A DNA stretch of 12,536 nucleotides from Candidatus Doudnabacteria bacterium (GTDB lineage Bacteria; Patescibacteriota; Doudnabacteria; UBA920; 2-01-FULL-50-11). Location: assembly GCA_016205055.1 (NCBI GenBank), contig JACQJK010000091.1:1-12536 (forward strand). The letters are read 5' to 3'. This document shows positions 1 to 4,191 of the stretch, in pieces; positions within the stretch are counted from its first letter, which is position 1; each line of letters opens with the position of its first letter. The notes under the pieces are model-generated. The model ran no database searches and was not told the origin of the DNA. It saw only the letters and a program-made list of their open reading frames with translations. The position numbers were made by a program, and so were the translations under genes.

Positions 1-32
1 ATTGGAGTTCTGAAAATTGGTTAACCTCACCC
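1..32. repeat. 32-nt direct repeat, copy A
   Basis: The first 32 bases are identical to positions 1284-1315. The repeat ends in CCTCACCC, the flank of the REP-like palindromes in this window. It also contains TGAAAATTG (11-19), which recurs downstream of several minus-strand genes here. The repeat may extend beyond the left edge. Confidence 0.85.
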
Positions 33-33
33 A

Positions 34-56
34 TCCTCTCCTTGATAAGGAGAGGA
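34..56. repeat. REP-like palindrome 1
   Basis: A perfect 10-bp stem (34-43 with 47-56) encloses a 3-base loop and is made almost only of C/T in one arm and A/G in the other. It is preceded by CCTCACCC (26-33). It belongs to a group of similar palindromes in this window (756, 1247, 1347, 2132, 2209, 9779, 9856). Confidence 0.75.
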
Positions 57-90
57 GTGGAGGAGAGGTGGTCTGAAAGTTGATAAAAAT

Positions 91-111
91 AAAAAACCGC
101 GATTGCGCGGG
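91..111 (-). terminator. Intrinsic terminator downstream of DUF2283 gene
   Basis: On the minus strand a CCGCG stem, CAAT loop and CGCGG stem run straight into six T's followed by a T-rich tail. The same terminator with its flanks occurs at 1538-1557 after another minus-strand gene. It probably ends the DUF2283 transcript. Confidence 0.8.
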
Positions 112-136
112 AGAAAATGTCCTTTGAAAATTCATT

Positions 137-165
137 AAAACCAAGCCGCCTCTTTCAGGAGGCGG
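137..165 (-). terminator. Stem-loop overlapping DUF2283 stop codon
   Basis: On the minus strand a perfect 7-bp stem (CCGCCTC with GAGGCGG, 146-152 and 159-165) overlaps the stop codon at 155-157 and is followed by CTTGGTTTT. It could be a first, weaker terminator ahead of the one at 91-111. Confidence 0.5.
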
Positions 166-388
166 GGGAGAACTGCACATGGATTGGGATTTGAATTACA
201 GCGCGTTTCTGTTTTGCGCGTTTGGAGAAGTTGAGGACAGTAAACCCTTTGACTTTACGGGTTTTGCGGTCAAATCGGAGCACGATATCATTTGGCTTTT
301 CAACGGATTTGTCTCGGGAAGACGGCTTGCCGGATGAAAGATAGAAAATGTCAGCCTCTTTATCGTAATAGTAGTGGAGTTTGGTCAT
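155..388 (-). CDS. DUF2283 family protein, possible antitoxin
   Basis: The start at 388 gives 77 aa, the usual length for DUF2283. The family signature is visible near the N-terminus (YYDKEADIFYLSSGKP, residues 7-22), followed by DIVLRFD at 34-40 and KGFTVLNFSKR at 47-57. A longer frame reaches 472, but its extra 28 residues look non-native and lie inside the upstream gene, so the ATG at 388 is preferred. It lies 10 bases after the stop of the PBECR-like gene and should be co-transcribed with it. DUF2283 proteins often sit beside small toxin-like genes, so an antitoxin role is plausible. That role is inferred from context; no biochemistry is implied by the sequence. Confidence 0.8.
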   Translation of the reverse strand: MTKLHYYYDKEADIFYLSSGKPSSRDKSVEKPNDIVLRFDRKTRKVKGFTVLNFSKRAKQKRAVIQIPIHVQFSPAS

Positions 389-398
389 ATATTGGTTA

Positions 399-674
399 TC
401 AAGGCAAATGTTGAATTTTGTCCGTGAGGTATGTGGTGAGTACGAAATTCCTGCGGTTTGTTTTGAGGACAACAGCGAGATATTTTTTCAGGGTTATTGT
501 CCGGTAGAGTATGTAAACCTTTTCATCAAATTTGGAGCGTCGGATAAGTTCTGGGTCCGAAAGTGTTTGAGAGATCGTTTTCTGATATTGCCGGACTTCG
601 GGATGAAATCGGATAATGTGTGTCAACCGCTCGTCAGTGAGTTCTGCTTCTCCAAAAGGACTCCGGAATTTCAT
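399..674 (-). CDS. PBECR-like nuclease-fold protein, possible toxin
   Basis: The 91-aa protein has the layout I associate with small phage-Barnase-EndoU-ColicinE5/D-RelE-like (PBECR) proteins: an N-terminal strand, TDERLTHIIRFHPEV (13-27) with H19 and H24, a DPELI turn at 40-44, an interrupted Tyr/Arg strand around 54-58, YLAVVLK at 65-71, and the C-terminal motif FVLTTYLTDKI (77-87). Family membership was judged by eye. The gene is first in a two-gene unit with DUF2283. Its promoter lies so close (-10 at 683-688, ATG at 674) that the message has almost no leader. If it is a toxin, its target is most likely RNA, but no catalytic proof can be read here. Confidence 0.65.
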   Translation of the reverse strand: MKFRSPFGEAELTDERLTHIIRFHPEVRQYQKTISQTLSDPELIRRSKFDEKVYILYRTITLKKYLAVVLKTNRRNFVLTTYLTDKIQHLP

Positions 675-682
675 ACAATATT

Positions 683-711
683 ATTCTAGTCGCGGCAGAA
701 GTGATTGTCAA
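683..711 (-). promoter_or_regulatory. Promoter of the PBECR-like/DUF2283 pair
   Basis: On the minus strand there is TTGACA (711-706), a 17-base spacer and TAGAAT (688-683). Only 8 bases separate the -10 from the ATG at 674, so transcription should begin at or within a base or two of the start codon. No Shine-Dalgarno sequence fits. Confidence 0.8.
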
Positions 712-755
712 TCAATTTTAGCAGCCACTTCCGCCTTTGCTAGCCCATCCTTTTT

Positions 756-776
756 CCTCTCCCCTTGTGGGAGAGG
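756..776. repeat. REP-like palindrome 2
   Basis: CCTCTCCC (756-763) pairs with GGGAGAGG (769-776) around a short loop, followed by GGGTGAGGGG. It lies between the PBECR/DUF2283 unit and the next minus-strand gene. Confidence 0.7.
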
Positions 777-818
777 GAAGGGTGAGGGGGTGAAGGTAAA
801 AATGAAGGAGGAATTGTT

Positions 819-851
819 CCCAGTAGTAGAACCTTGCGGTTCACTACCGGG
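819..851 (-). other. Strong RNA hairpin with GCAA tetraloop
   Basis: Read on the minus strand, downstream of the 881-1168 gene, the arms pair almost fully and close on a GCAA (GNRA) tetraloop. One pair (822/848) is a G-U wobble on the minus strand but a mismatch on the plus strand, so the fold belongs to the minus transcript. No T-run follows, so it is not a classic intrinsic terminator. It could protect the 3' end. Confidence 0.6.
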
Positions 852-880
852 TTAGCACTTTGAAAATTGAATCAGTCTGA

Positions 881-1168
881 CTATTCAGGTGATTGGAATT
901 TTATACCTTCTTTTTCTGCCAAGACTTGCACGACAGCTTCTAGATATTGGATTTTTGTCTCAAGTCTTTTGTAGCTTGCGGTGATGGCGGCTTGTTCTTT
1001 GAGAATTTTGTCGAGTTTTACGGAAAGCTTATCATTGCTGGTAAGGATTTCGTCCCTGAATTTGACCATTTTCTCGTCAAAAATCTCTCCGACTCGGGGT
1101 AGGATGATTTTATTGGTAAATTCCAGGACGTAGTTGGCAGTAATTGGACGTTTATCTTGATCGCTCAT
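881..1168 (-). CDS. Small coiled-coil protein of unknown function
   Basis: The 95-aa protein is highly charged and helical. Residues about 28-90 show heptad-like spacing of hydrophobics (for example KLSVKLDKILKEQAAI and KRLETKIQYLEAVVQVLAEK). There is no signal peptide or membrane segment. It resembles the 93-aa product of 1595-1876 in design: a helical N-terminus, an LDK-x-L-x-x-I/LDKIL segment, and a short C-terminal KxG(I/V) end. Small coiled-coil orphans of this type are frequent in CPR genomes. The promoter at 1176-1205 places the start codon at the predicted transcription start. I do not recognise a function; DNA- or protein-bridging is only a guess. Confidence 0.75.
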   Translation of the reverse strand: MSDQDKRPITANYVLEFTNKIILPRVGEIFDEKMVKFRDEILTSNDKLSVKLDKILKEQAAITASYKRLETKIQYLEAVVQVLAEKEGIKFQSPE

Positions 1169-1175
1169 ATATTCC

Positions 1176-1205
1176 AGTCTATTCTCTTGAGGTATTGAGT
1201 GTCAA
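1176..1205 (-). promoter_or_regulatory. Promoter of coiled-coil gene 881-1168
   Basis: Minus-strand TTGACA (1205-1200), an 18-base spacer and TAGACT (1181-1176) lie 7 bases before the ATG at 1168, predicting a leaderless mRNA. Confidence 0.8.
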
Positions 1206-1231
1206 ATACCACCCTTTTCCAGGATTTCACT
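1200..1231. repeat. Shared upstream block, copy 1
   Basis: The -35 element and the bases upstream of it, ending in CCAGGATTTCACT (1219-1231), recur at 1906-1938 in front of the second coiled-coil gene with only the middle few bases changed. It may be an operator or an upstream promoter element, or simply the edge of a duplicated cassette. Confidence 0.7.
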
Positions 1232-1246
1232 TCGTAACTCCCCCTG

Positions 1247-1267
1247 CCCCTCTTATTTTAAGAGGGG
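1247..1267. repeat. REP-like palindrome 3
   Basis: CCCCTCTT (1247-1254) pairs with AAGAGGGG (1260-1267) across a 5-base loop. It lies upstream of the coiled-coil gene at 881-1168 and next to the second copy of the 32-nt repeat. Confidence 0.7.
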
Positions 1268-1283
1268 AGTGGGGACAGAGAGG

Positions 1284-1315
1284 ATTGGAGTTCTGAAAAT
1301 TGGTTAACCTCACCC
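1284..1315. repeat. 32-nt direct repeat, copy B
   Basis: Identical to positions 1-32. Beyond 1315 the two copies diverge, but both continue into a G/C-rich palindrome. A shorter relative of the core (TTCTGAAAATTGG) occurs near 2020-2032. Confidence 0.85.
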
Positions 1316-1346
1316 TTCCCCCCAAGACCCTCACCCGCCTTCGGCA

Positions 1347-1374
1347 CCCTCTCCCCGCCGTGGCGGGGCGAGGG
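1347..1374. repeat. REP-like palindrome 4
   Basis: CCCTC and CCCCGCC (1347-1359) pair with GGCGGGG and GAGGG (1362-1374) with one mismatch, giving a 12-bp stem. CCCTCACCC precedes it. The 1316-1530 stretch has no convincing gene; minus-strand frames there run through this repeat and the terminator. Confidence 0.7.
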
Positions 1375-1537
1375 AAATAAGTTAAGGTATTTGCCCTTCT
1401 TAGGCAGGAGGGGAAGAAGACAGGGGGAAAGTAGCACGAGGAGAGGTCGCAAGATCTCGAGTGTGTCGAGAGGAGGTCTTGAACCCCAGTAGCAGTCCGC
1501 CGTAGGCGGACACTACGGGACAAGAATTGGTAAAAAT

Positions 1538-1557
1538 AAAAAACCGCGATTGCGCGG
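1538..1557 (-). terminator. Intrinsic terminator of coiled-coil gene 1595-1876
   Basis: On the minus strand CCGCG, loop CAAT, CGCGG lead directly into TTTTTT. The element and its flanks are a near-copy of the terminator at 91-111, including the CAATTTTCAAAGG-type sequence just upstream. Confidence 0.85.
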
Positions 1558-1594
1558 GGAAAAATGCCCTTTGAAAATTGACAACTGGACGATT

Positions 1595-1876
1595 CTAGAA
1601 TTTCTCAAGCTCTGTCAAATCAATCTCCACGCCGGTTTTGTCGCCGATTTGCTTAAGCCACTTTGCGATAACCAGATCGCGGCGCTTGAGTTCAAGATAG
1701 CGTTTGTCGGAAAGGTTGAGATGAGCTGCCAGTTTTGCGGACAATGCCTGAAGTTCGTGTTCAATTTTATCCAAACGCTTGTCAAGGTAGTCCTTCTGTT
1801 CTTGAAAGGCGTTGTTAATCAATTTTGCGATTTCCTCGAACTTTTGATCGAGGTGTTGTTTGGTTAGTTCAGTCAT
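1595..1876 (-). CDS. Small coiled-coil protein of unknown function
   Basis: The 93-aa protein begins MTELTKQHLDQKFEEIAKLI and continues with long amphipathic helices rich in Lys, Glu and Leu (about residues 5-80). A terminal segment GDKTGVEIDL follows. It has no cysteine, signal peptide or membrane helix. The start is fixed by an ATG 6 bases below a consensus promoter. The end is fixed by the intrinsic terminator at 1538-1557. An open frame on the opposite strand (1550-1867) is the mirror of this coding region and lacks these signals. Together with the gene at 881-1168 it forms a pair of similarly built cassettes. The function is unknown. Confidence 0.8.
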   Translation of the reverse strand: MTELTKQHLDQKFEEIAKLINNAFQEQKDYLDKRLDKIEHELQALSAKLAAHLNLSDKRYLELKRRDLVIAKWLKQIGDKTGVEIDLTELEKF

Positions 1877-1882
1877 ATTCCA

Positions 1883-1911
1883 AGTTTATCTTCCGAGATT
1901 TCAGGTGTCAA
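1883..1911 (-). promoter_or_regulatory. Promoter of coiled-coil gene 1595-1876
   Basis: Minus-strand TTGACA (1911-1906), a 17-base spacer and TAAACT (1888-1883) end 6 bases before the ATG at 1876. This is a near-ideal sigma70-type promoter that predicts transcription starting on the start codon itself. Confidence 0.85.
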
Positions 1912-1938
1912 ATAGGGACTTTTTTCCAGGATTTCACT
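1906..1938. repeat. Shared upstream block, copy 2
   Basis: This copy matches 1200-1231: TGTCAAATA at one end and CCAGGATTTCACT (1926-1938) at the other, separated by a T-rich middle that is one base longer. Confidence 0.7.
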
Positions 1939-1961
1939 CCTTCGCACGAGGCTACGGAGTG
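1935..1961. repeat. Palindromic element CACTCC...GGAGTG
   Basis: CACTCC (1935-1940) pairs with GGAGTG (1956-1961). The inner sequence TTCGC...GGCTACGG resembles the element at 9908-9934 (TCCTCC...GGAGGA), suggesting a second family of dispersed palindromes. The 1877-2314 stretch carries no gene, only repeats and hairpins. Confidence 0.5.
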
Positions 1962-2048
1962 CAGGCGCTTCAGTTCAGGTGCGTGCACTGCGAAGTTCCG
2001 AAGGAACAAAGCAGTGGAATTCTGAAAATTGGTCAACAAGGAGGATTT

Positions 2049-2065
2049 GTCCCGTCAAACGGGAC
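2049..2065. repeat. Perfect 7-bp hairpin GTCCCGT/ACGGGAC
   Basis: GTCCCGT (2049-2055) and ACGGGAC (2059-2065) enclose CAA. TTGTCCCGT also occurs near 1514-1522 (minus strand) and at 7779-7787, so this may be part of a dispersed motif. No T-run follows directly. Confidence 0.55.
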
Positions 2066-2131
2066 GCAGTTCTTTACAACTTGAGTGCTAAATATTCCTT
2101 GCGGAAAGCGATCTGGGTATTTGTTAGTATC

Positions 2132-2151
2132 CTCCCCCTCGTGAGGGGGAG
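2132..2151. repeat. REP-like palindrome 5
   Basis: A perfect 9-bp stem, CTCCCCCTC (2132-2140) with GAGGGGGAG (2143-2151), lies inside the larger inverted repeat 2099-2262. Confidence 0.7.
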
Positions 2152-2208
2152 CAGGAGGGGGTCTTAGAAGACTTTGCAATTTGCGAAATCAACTATGACC
2201 TCCCCTCA

Positions 2209-2228
2209 CCCCTCCTCATAAGGAGGGG
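2209..2228. repeat. REP-like palindrome 6
   Basis: CCCCTCCT (2209-2216) pairs with AGGAGGGG (2221-2228) around CATA, preceded by CCCCTCA. It sits with palindrome 5 inside the larger inverted repeat. Confidence 0.7.
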
Positions 2229-2314
2229 AGAAAAAGAAAAGTATCCAGGTGGCTTTCCGCAAAGTTCGATCCAATGCGGAACGCCGGCACCAGCCGAGAT
2301 TACAGGAGAGTTCT

Positions 2315-2965
2315 ATGAAAAAAGTCGGAATTCCGTGCGTCAGCGCAGAACAGGCCGATGACTACCGCAAGGCCCTGGCGCTGGTCGGTCTGGAGCCGGT
2401 GGTCATTATTCCGGGCCTCGGTTCTCGGGCTGCCGCCTGCGACGGGCTGCTGTTTATCGGCGGTCGGGATATTGACCCGGCCCGCTACGGCCAGCAGACC
2501 CAGCCGGAGTGCGGCGAAGTTGACCGGACCCGGGACAGGTTCGAGTTGCGCCTGCTCAAGGAGGCGCTCGAGCGCAACATCCCGATCCTGGGCATCTGCC
2601 GGGGAATGCAGATGATCAGCGTAGCCCTCGGCGGCACGCTCGTCCAACACCTGCCCACGGCGGACCAACACGCGGTCAAGCAGGATAACAAGGCCGCGGT
2701 TGTCCACGAGGTCATCGTGGAGCCCAATTCCCGGCTGGCCAGGATCTGCGGTTTGCGCTTTGGCGTCAACTCGCGGCACCATCAGGGAGTGGCTAAGCCG
2801 GGCCAGTTGGTGGACGCGTCGGCACACTGCGTCGAGGACGAGGTGGTGGAAGCCATCGAAGACTCGCAGAGGCGCTGGGTGGTCGGCGTGCAGTGGCATC
2901 CGGAGAACATGATGGACGACCCGGTGCAGCGCCGGCTGTTCGAGCACTTTGCGGCGGCGCTCTAG
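2315..2965 (+). CDS. Class I glutamine amidotransferase / gamma-glutamyl hydrolase-like (peptidase C26)
   Basis: The 216-aa protein has the complete class I glutaminase triad: nucleophile C95 in ILGICRGMQM, and H195 and E197 in GVQWHPE. GGRDIDPARYG (49-59) and NSRHHQG (152-158) are typical of the PuuD-like branch that hydrolyses gamma-glutamyl-GABA and related gamma-glutamyl amides in the cytosol; the true substrate cannot be read. Length is slightly below the roughly 250 aa of E. coli PuuD. The start at 2315 follows ACAGGAGAG with good spacing; an upstream in-frame ATG at 2249 would begin inside an inverted repeat and adds unfamiliar residues. Base composition is clearly richer in G and C than the rpmF or rpiB genes, and no puu or glutamate-metabolism neighbour is present. 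It looks like an acquired single gene. Confidence 0.9.
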   Translation: MKKVGIPCVSAEQADDYRKALALVGLEPVVIIPGLGSRAAACDGLLFIGGRDIDPARYGQQTQPECGEVDRTRDRFELRLLKEALERNIPILGICRGMQMISVALGGTLVQHLPTADQHAVKQDNKAAVVHEVIVEPNSRLARICGLRFGVNSRHHQGVAKPGQLVDASAHCVEDEVVEAIEDSQRRWVVGVQWHPENMMDDPVQRRLFEHFAAAL

Positions 2966-2979
2966 GGCCGCCGCAAAGT
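2946..2979 (+). other. 13-bp perfect stem over the amidotransferase stop codon
   Basis: Positions 2946-2958 and 2967-2979 are exact reverse complements with an 8-base loop that contains the TAG stop (2963-2965). No T-run follows, so it is not a standard intrinsic terminator. It would be very stable in RNA and could act as a 3' barrier. Confidence 0.75.
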
Positions 2980-2982
2980 CAA

Positions 2983-3108
2983 GGAGGAGAAATCTCCACA
3001 AGGATCTGCGGGAGATCCTGTGTGCCTATGGCACAAAAATCAGTTCCGCGGCAAGGTTCTAACCCTTGCCTCTCTCTCCCAGTTCGTCAGGATTGGCGAA
3101 TTGAGAGA
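2983..3108 (+). ncRNA. Candidate structured RNA, first half (chain of stem-loops)
   Basis: Five consecutive stem-loops fill this stretch. They are GGAG/CTCC (2986-2997), a 7-bp stem (3001-3007 with 3013-3019), TGTGCC/GGCACA (3021-3035), GGCAAGG/CCTTGCC (3050-3070), and a bulged 14-bp stem (3071-3088 with 3095-3108) that needs two G-U pairs available only on the plus strand. Positions 3052-3068 have the size of a T-arm: 5-bp stem and 7-base loop TTCTAAC. No hallmark of RNase P RNA, tmRNA or SRP RNA was found, and no good gene overlaps. The identity is unknown. Confidence 0.35.
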
Positions 3109-3167
3109 AGGAAATCCCCTTTACAAGTTCACTATTTTGTGCTAGAAATTTAAAGCCAGCTCTTTTC

Positions 3168-3277
3168 AGCGAACTGTCAACGAAGGCCGTCTCGGTCGTC
3201 CGCCAAAGGCGGATCCGGGTCAGCTCTCCTGTTTCCCGCTATTTCGTAAGAAAGAGCGGGGTCGTTGACAGTTTGTT
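3168..3277 (+). ncRNA. Candidate structured RNA, second half (multibranched)
   Basis: An outer stem of 16 pairs (3168-3183 with 3262-3277) has a perfect 12-bp core, and its outer end uses two G-U pairs valid only on the plus strand. It encloses TCCGCC-AAA-GGCGGA (3199-3213) and a 10-bp stem (3235-3260) capped by a GTAA tetraloop of GNRA type. A run of seven T's follows at 3286-3292. The layout looks like a folded RNA ending in a terminator-like tail. It matches no RNA family that I recognise. It lies just upstream of the rpmF promoter. Confidence 0.4.
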
Positions 3278-3330
3278 GGAAGGAGTTTTTTTAGCGTCAG
3301 TTTGCGGGTAAGAAAATGTATAGTTAACAG

Positions 3331-3360
3331 ATGTCACCTTGTAACCTACCAAATGTCACC
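3331..3360. promoter_or_regulatory. Direct repeat ATGTCACC upstream of rpmF promoter
   Basis: ATGTCACC occurs at 3331-3338 and 3353-3360, 22 bases apart (two helical turns), 25 bases or more above the -35 box. It could be a tandem protein-binding site. Alternatively it could be a remnant of transposon ends with TGTCACC-type repeats. No transposase gene is nearby. Confidence 0.3.
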
Positions 3361-3384
3361 GTATGGTGTTAACCGTACAGGAAA

Positions 3385-3413
3385 TTGTTTTTAAGCTGAT
3401 CCTGTGATATTAT
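3385..3413 (+). promoter_or_regulatory. Promoter of rpmF-nusB operon
   Basis: TTGTTT (3385-3390), a 17-base spacer and TATTAT (3408-3413) place the transcription start near 3420, leaving a T-rich leader of about 50 bases before the rpmF ATG. Confidence 0.7.
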
Positions 3414-3469
3414 TGTTTCTGTGGCTTTTTGTTTTTGAATTTTGAGTTTTTAGTTTTTGAATTTTCATC

Positions 3470-3670
3470 ATGGGTGTTCCCCGAGCGCATAAAACTCACG
3501 GCGCGACCGGCAGAAGACGATCGCATTTGGCTTTAACCGAGAGGCAACTGGCCCGCTGTGCCAACTGCGGCGCGGCTGTGTTGCCGCATATCGCCTGCTC
3601 GGCGTGCGGTTATTACAAAGGCCGGCAAGTTTTTAAGCCCAAAGTTAAGAAAAAGAAAGTGAAGAAATAA
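3470..3670 (+). CDS. rpmF: 50S ribosomal protein L32
   Basis: The 66-aa protein is L32, a small zinc-ribbon protein of the large ribosomal subunit. The basic N-terminus with RRRSH and the following LT motif (residues about 15-23) are typical. Two CxxC pairs (CANC and CSAC) form the zinc site in CANCGAAVLPHIACSACGYY, followed by the strand YKGRQVF. The lysine-rich tail KPKVKKKKVKK is a little longer than in many bacteria. The start ATG at 3470 has no clear Shine-Dalgarno. It is the first gene of an operon with nusB 22 bases downstream, a layout that joins two ribosome-related functions. Confidence 0.95.
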   Translation: MGVPRAHKTHGATGRRRSHLALTERQLARCANCGAAVLPHIACSACGYYKGRQVFKPKVKKKKVKK

Positions 3671-3692
3671 AATTCGTAATTCTTTTCCAAAA

Positions 3693-4178
3693 ATGGCCAA
3701 CCGTCATTTGAGCCGAACCGTCGCGATGCAGGCGCTTTACGAGTGGGATTTCAACGGGCGCAAAGGAAATTTAACGCAGATCGCCCGGAATAATTTTAAA
3801 AATACGGCGCCGGGAGCGGAAGAAGACCAATTTGCGTTTGATCTGGTTGCCGGCGTGGAAAAAAATCTTACCGACATAGACAAGATAATTCAGGAAACCG
3901 CGCCCGAGTGGCCGATCGAGCAGATCAATATCATCGATCGCAATATTCTCCGGCTTGGAATCTTAGAATTGATGTTCCTCAAAGAGGTTCCGCCAAAAGT
4001 GGCGATTAACGAGGCCGTGGAGCTGGGGAAGGTTTTTGGAGGGGGGTCCTCCGGCAAGTTTGTTAACGGCGTGCTGGGAACGTTATTTAGAAAAGTCGAT
4101 CCCGCGTCCGCCGCGGCGCCGAAAGAAATTCCCGAGTCAAACCAGCCGGCAGATTCCGGCGTAACGCAGAGTCAATAG
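3693..4178 (+). CDS. nusB: Transcription antitermination factor NusB
   Basis: NusB binds boxA RNA with NusE/S10 and helps antitermination of rRNA operons. The 161-aa protein shows the family landmarks. These are RTVAMQALYEWDF at the N-terminus (8-20), the helix IDRNILRLGILELMFL (81-96), the conserved PPKVAINEAVELGKVFG (100-116), and the end motif KFVNGVLGTL (122-131). Residues 137-161 are an Ala/Pro/Gln-rich tail not needed for the fold. The gene follows rpmF by 22 bases and precedes a membrane lysozyme-like gene by 13 bases, so all three are probably one transcript. The ATG at 3693 is preceded by an A-rich stretch, not a Shine-Dalgarno. Confidence 0.93.
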   Translation: MANRHLSRTVAMQALYEWDFNGRKGNLTQIARNNFKNTAPGAEEDQFAFDLVAGVEKNLTDIDKIIQETAPEWPIEQINIIDRNILRLGILELMFLKEVPPKVAINEAVELGKVFGGGSSGKFVNGVLGTLFRKVDPASAAAPKEIPESNQPADSGVTQSQ

Positions 4179-4191
4179 TTTTAGAAGACCA

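Larger units (their letters stand above)
2099..2262 (+). other. Long inverted repeat forming a plus-strand RNA stem
   Basis: The 22-base arms 2099-2120 and 2241-2262 are complementary at 18 positions. Three of the four differences are G-U wobbles if the plus strand is transcribed, leaving one G-G mismatch. Two G/C-rich palindromes (2132-2151 and 2209-2228) sit inside. The element ends about 50 bases before the glutamine amidotransferase start, so it may be a leader structure for that gene or a mobile palindromic element. Confidence 0.6.

Noticed and set aside
381..689. A plus-strand open frame opposite the PBECR-like gene
   Set aside because: It has no promoter or ribosome site, and the opposite strand has a recognisable family pattern.
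1227..1523. A minus-strand 98-aa open frame in the repeat region
   Set aside because: It runs through the 32-base repeat and two palindromes and has no start signal; the translation is low-complexity.
1550..1867. A plus-strand open frame opposite the coiled-coil gene at 1595-1876
   Set aside because: The minus-strand gene has a consensus promoter and terminator and a coherent coiled coil; the plus frame has neither.
2083..2091. GAGTGCTAA, identical to one half of the CIRCE heat-shock operator
   Set aside because: The matching TTAGCACTC half is missing at the required distance, and no chaperone gene follows. A near half-site at 852-860 is likewise alone.
2300..3001. A 233-aa minus-strand open frame opposite the glutamine amidotransferase
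   Set aside because: It is the GC-rich mirror of a gene with a full catalytic triad and has no family-like motifs or start signals.
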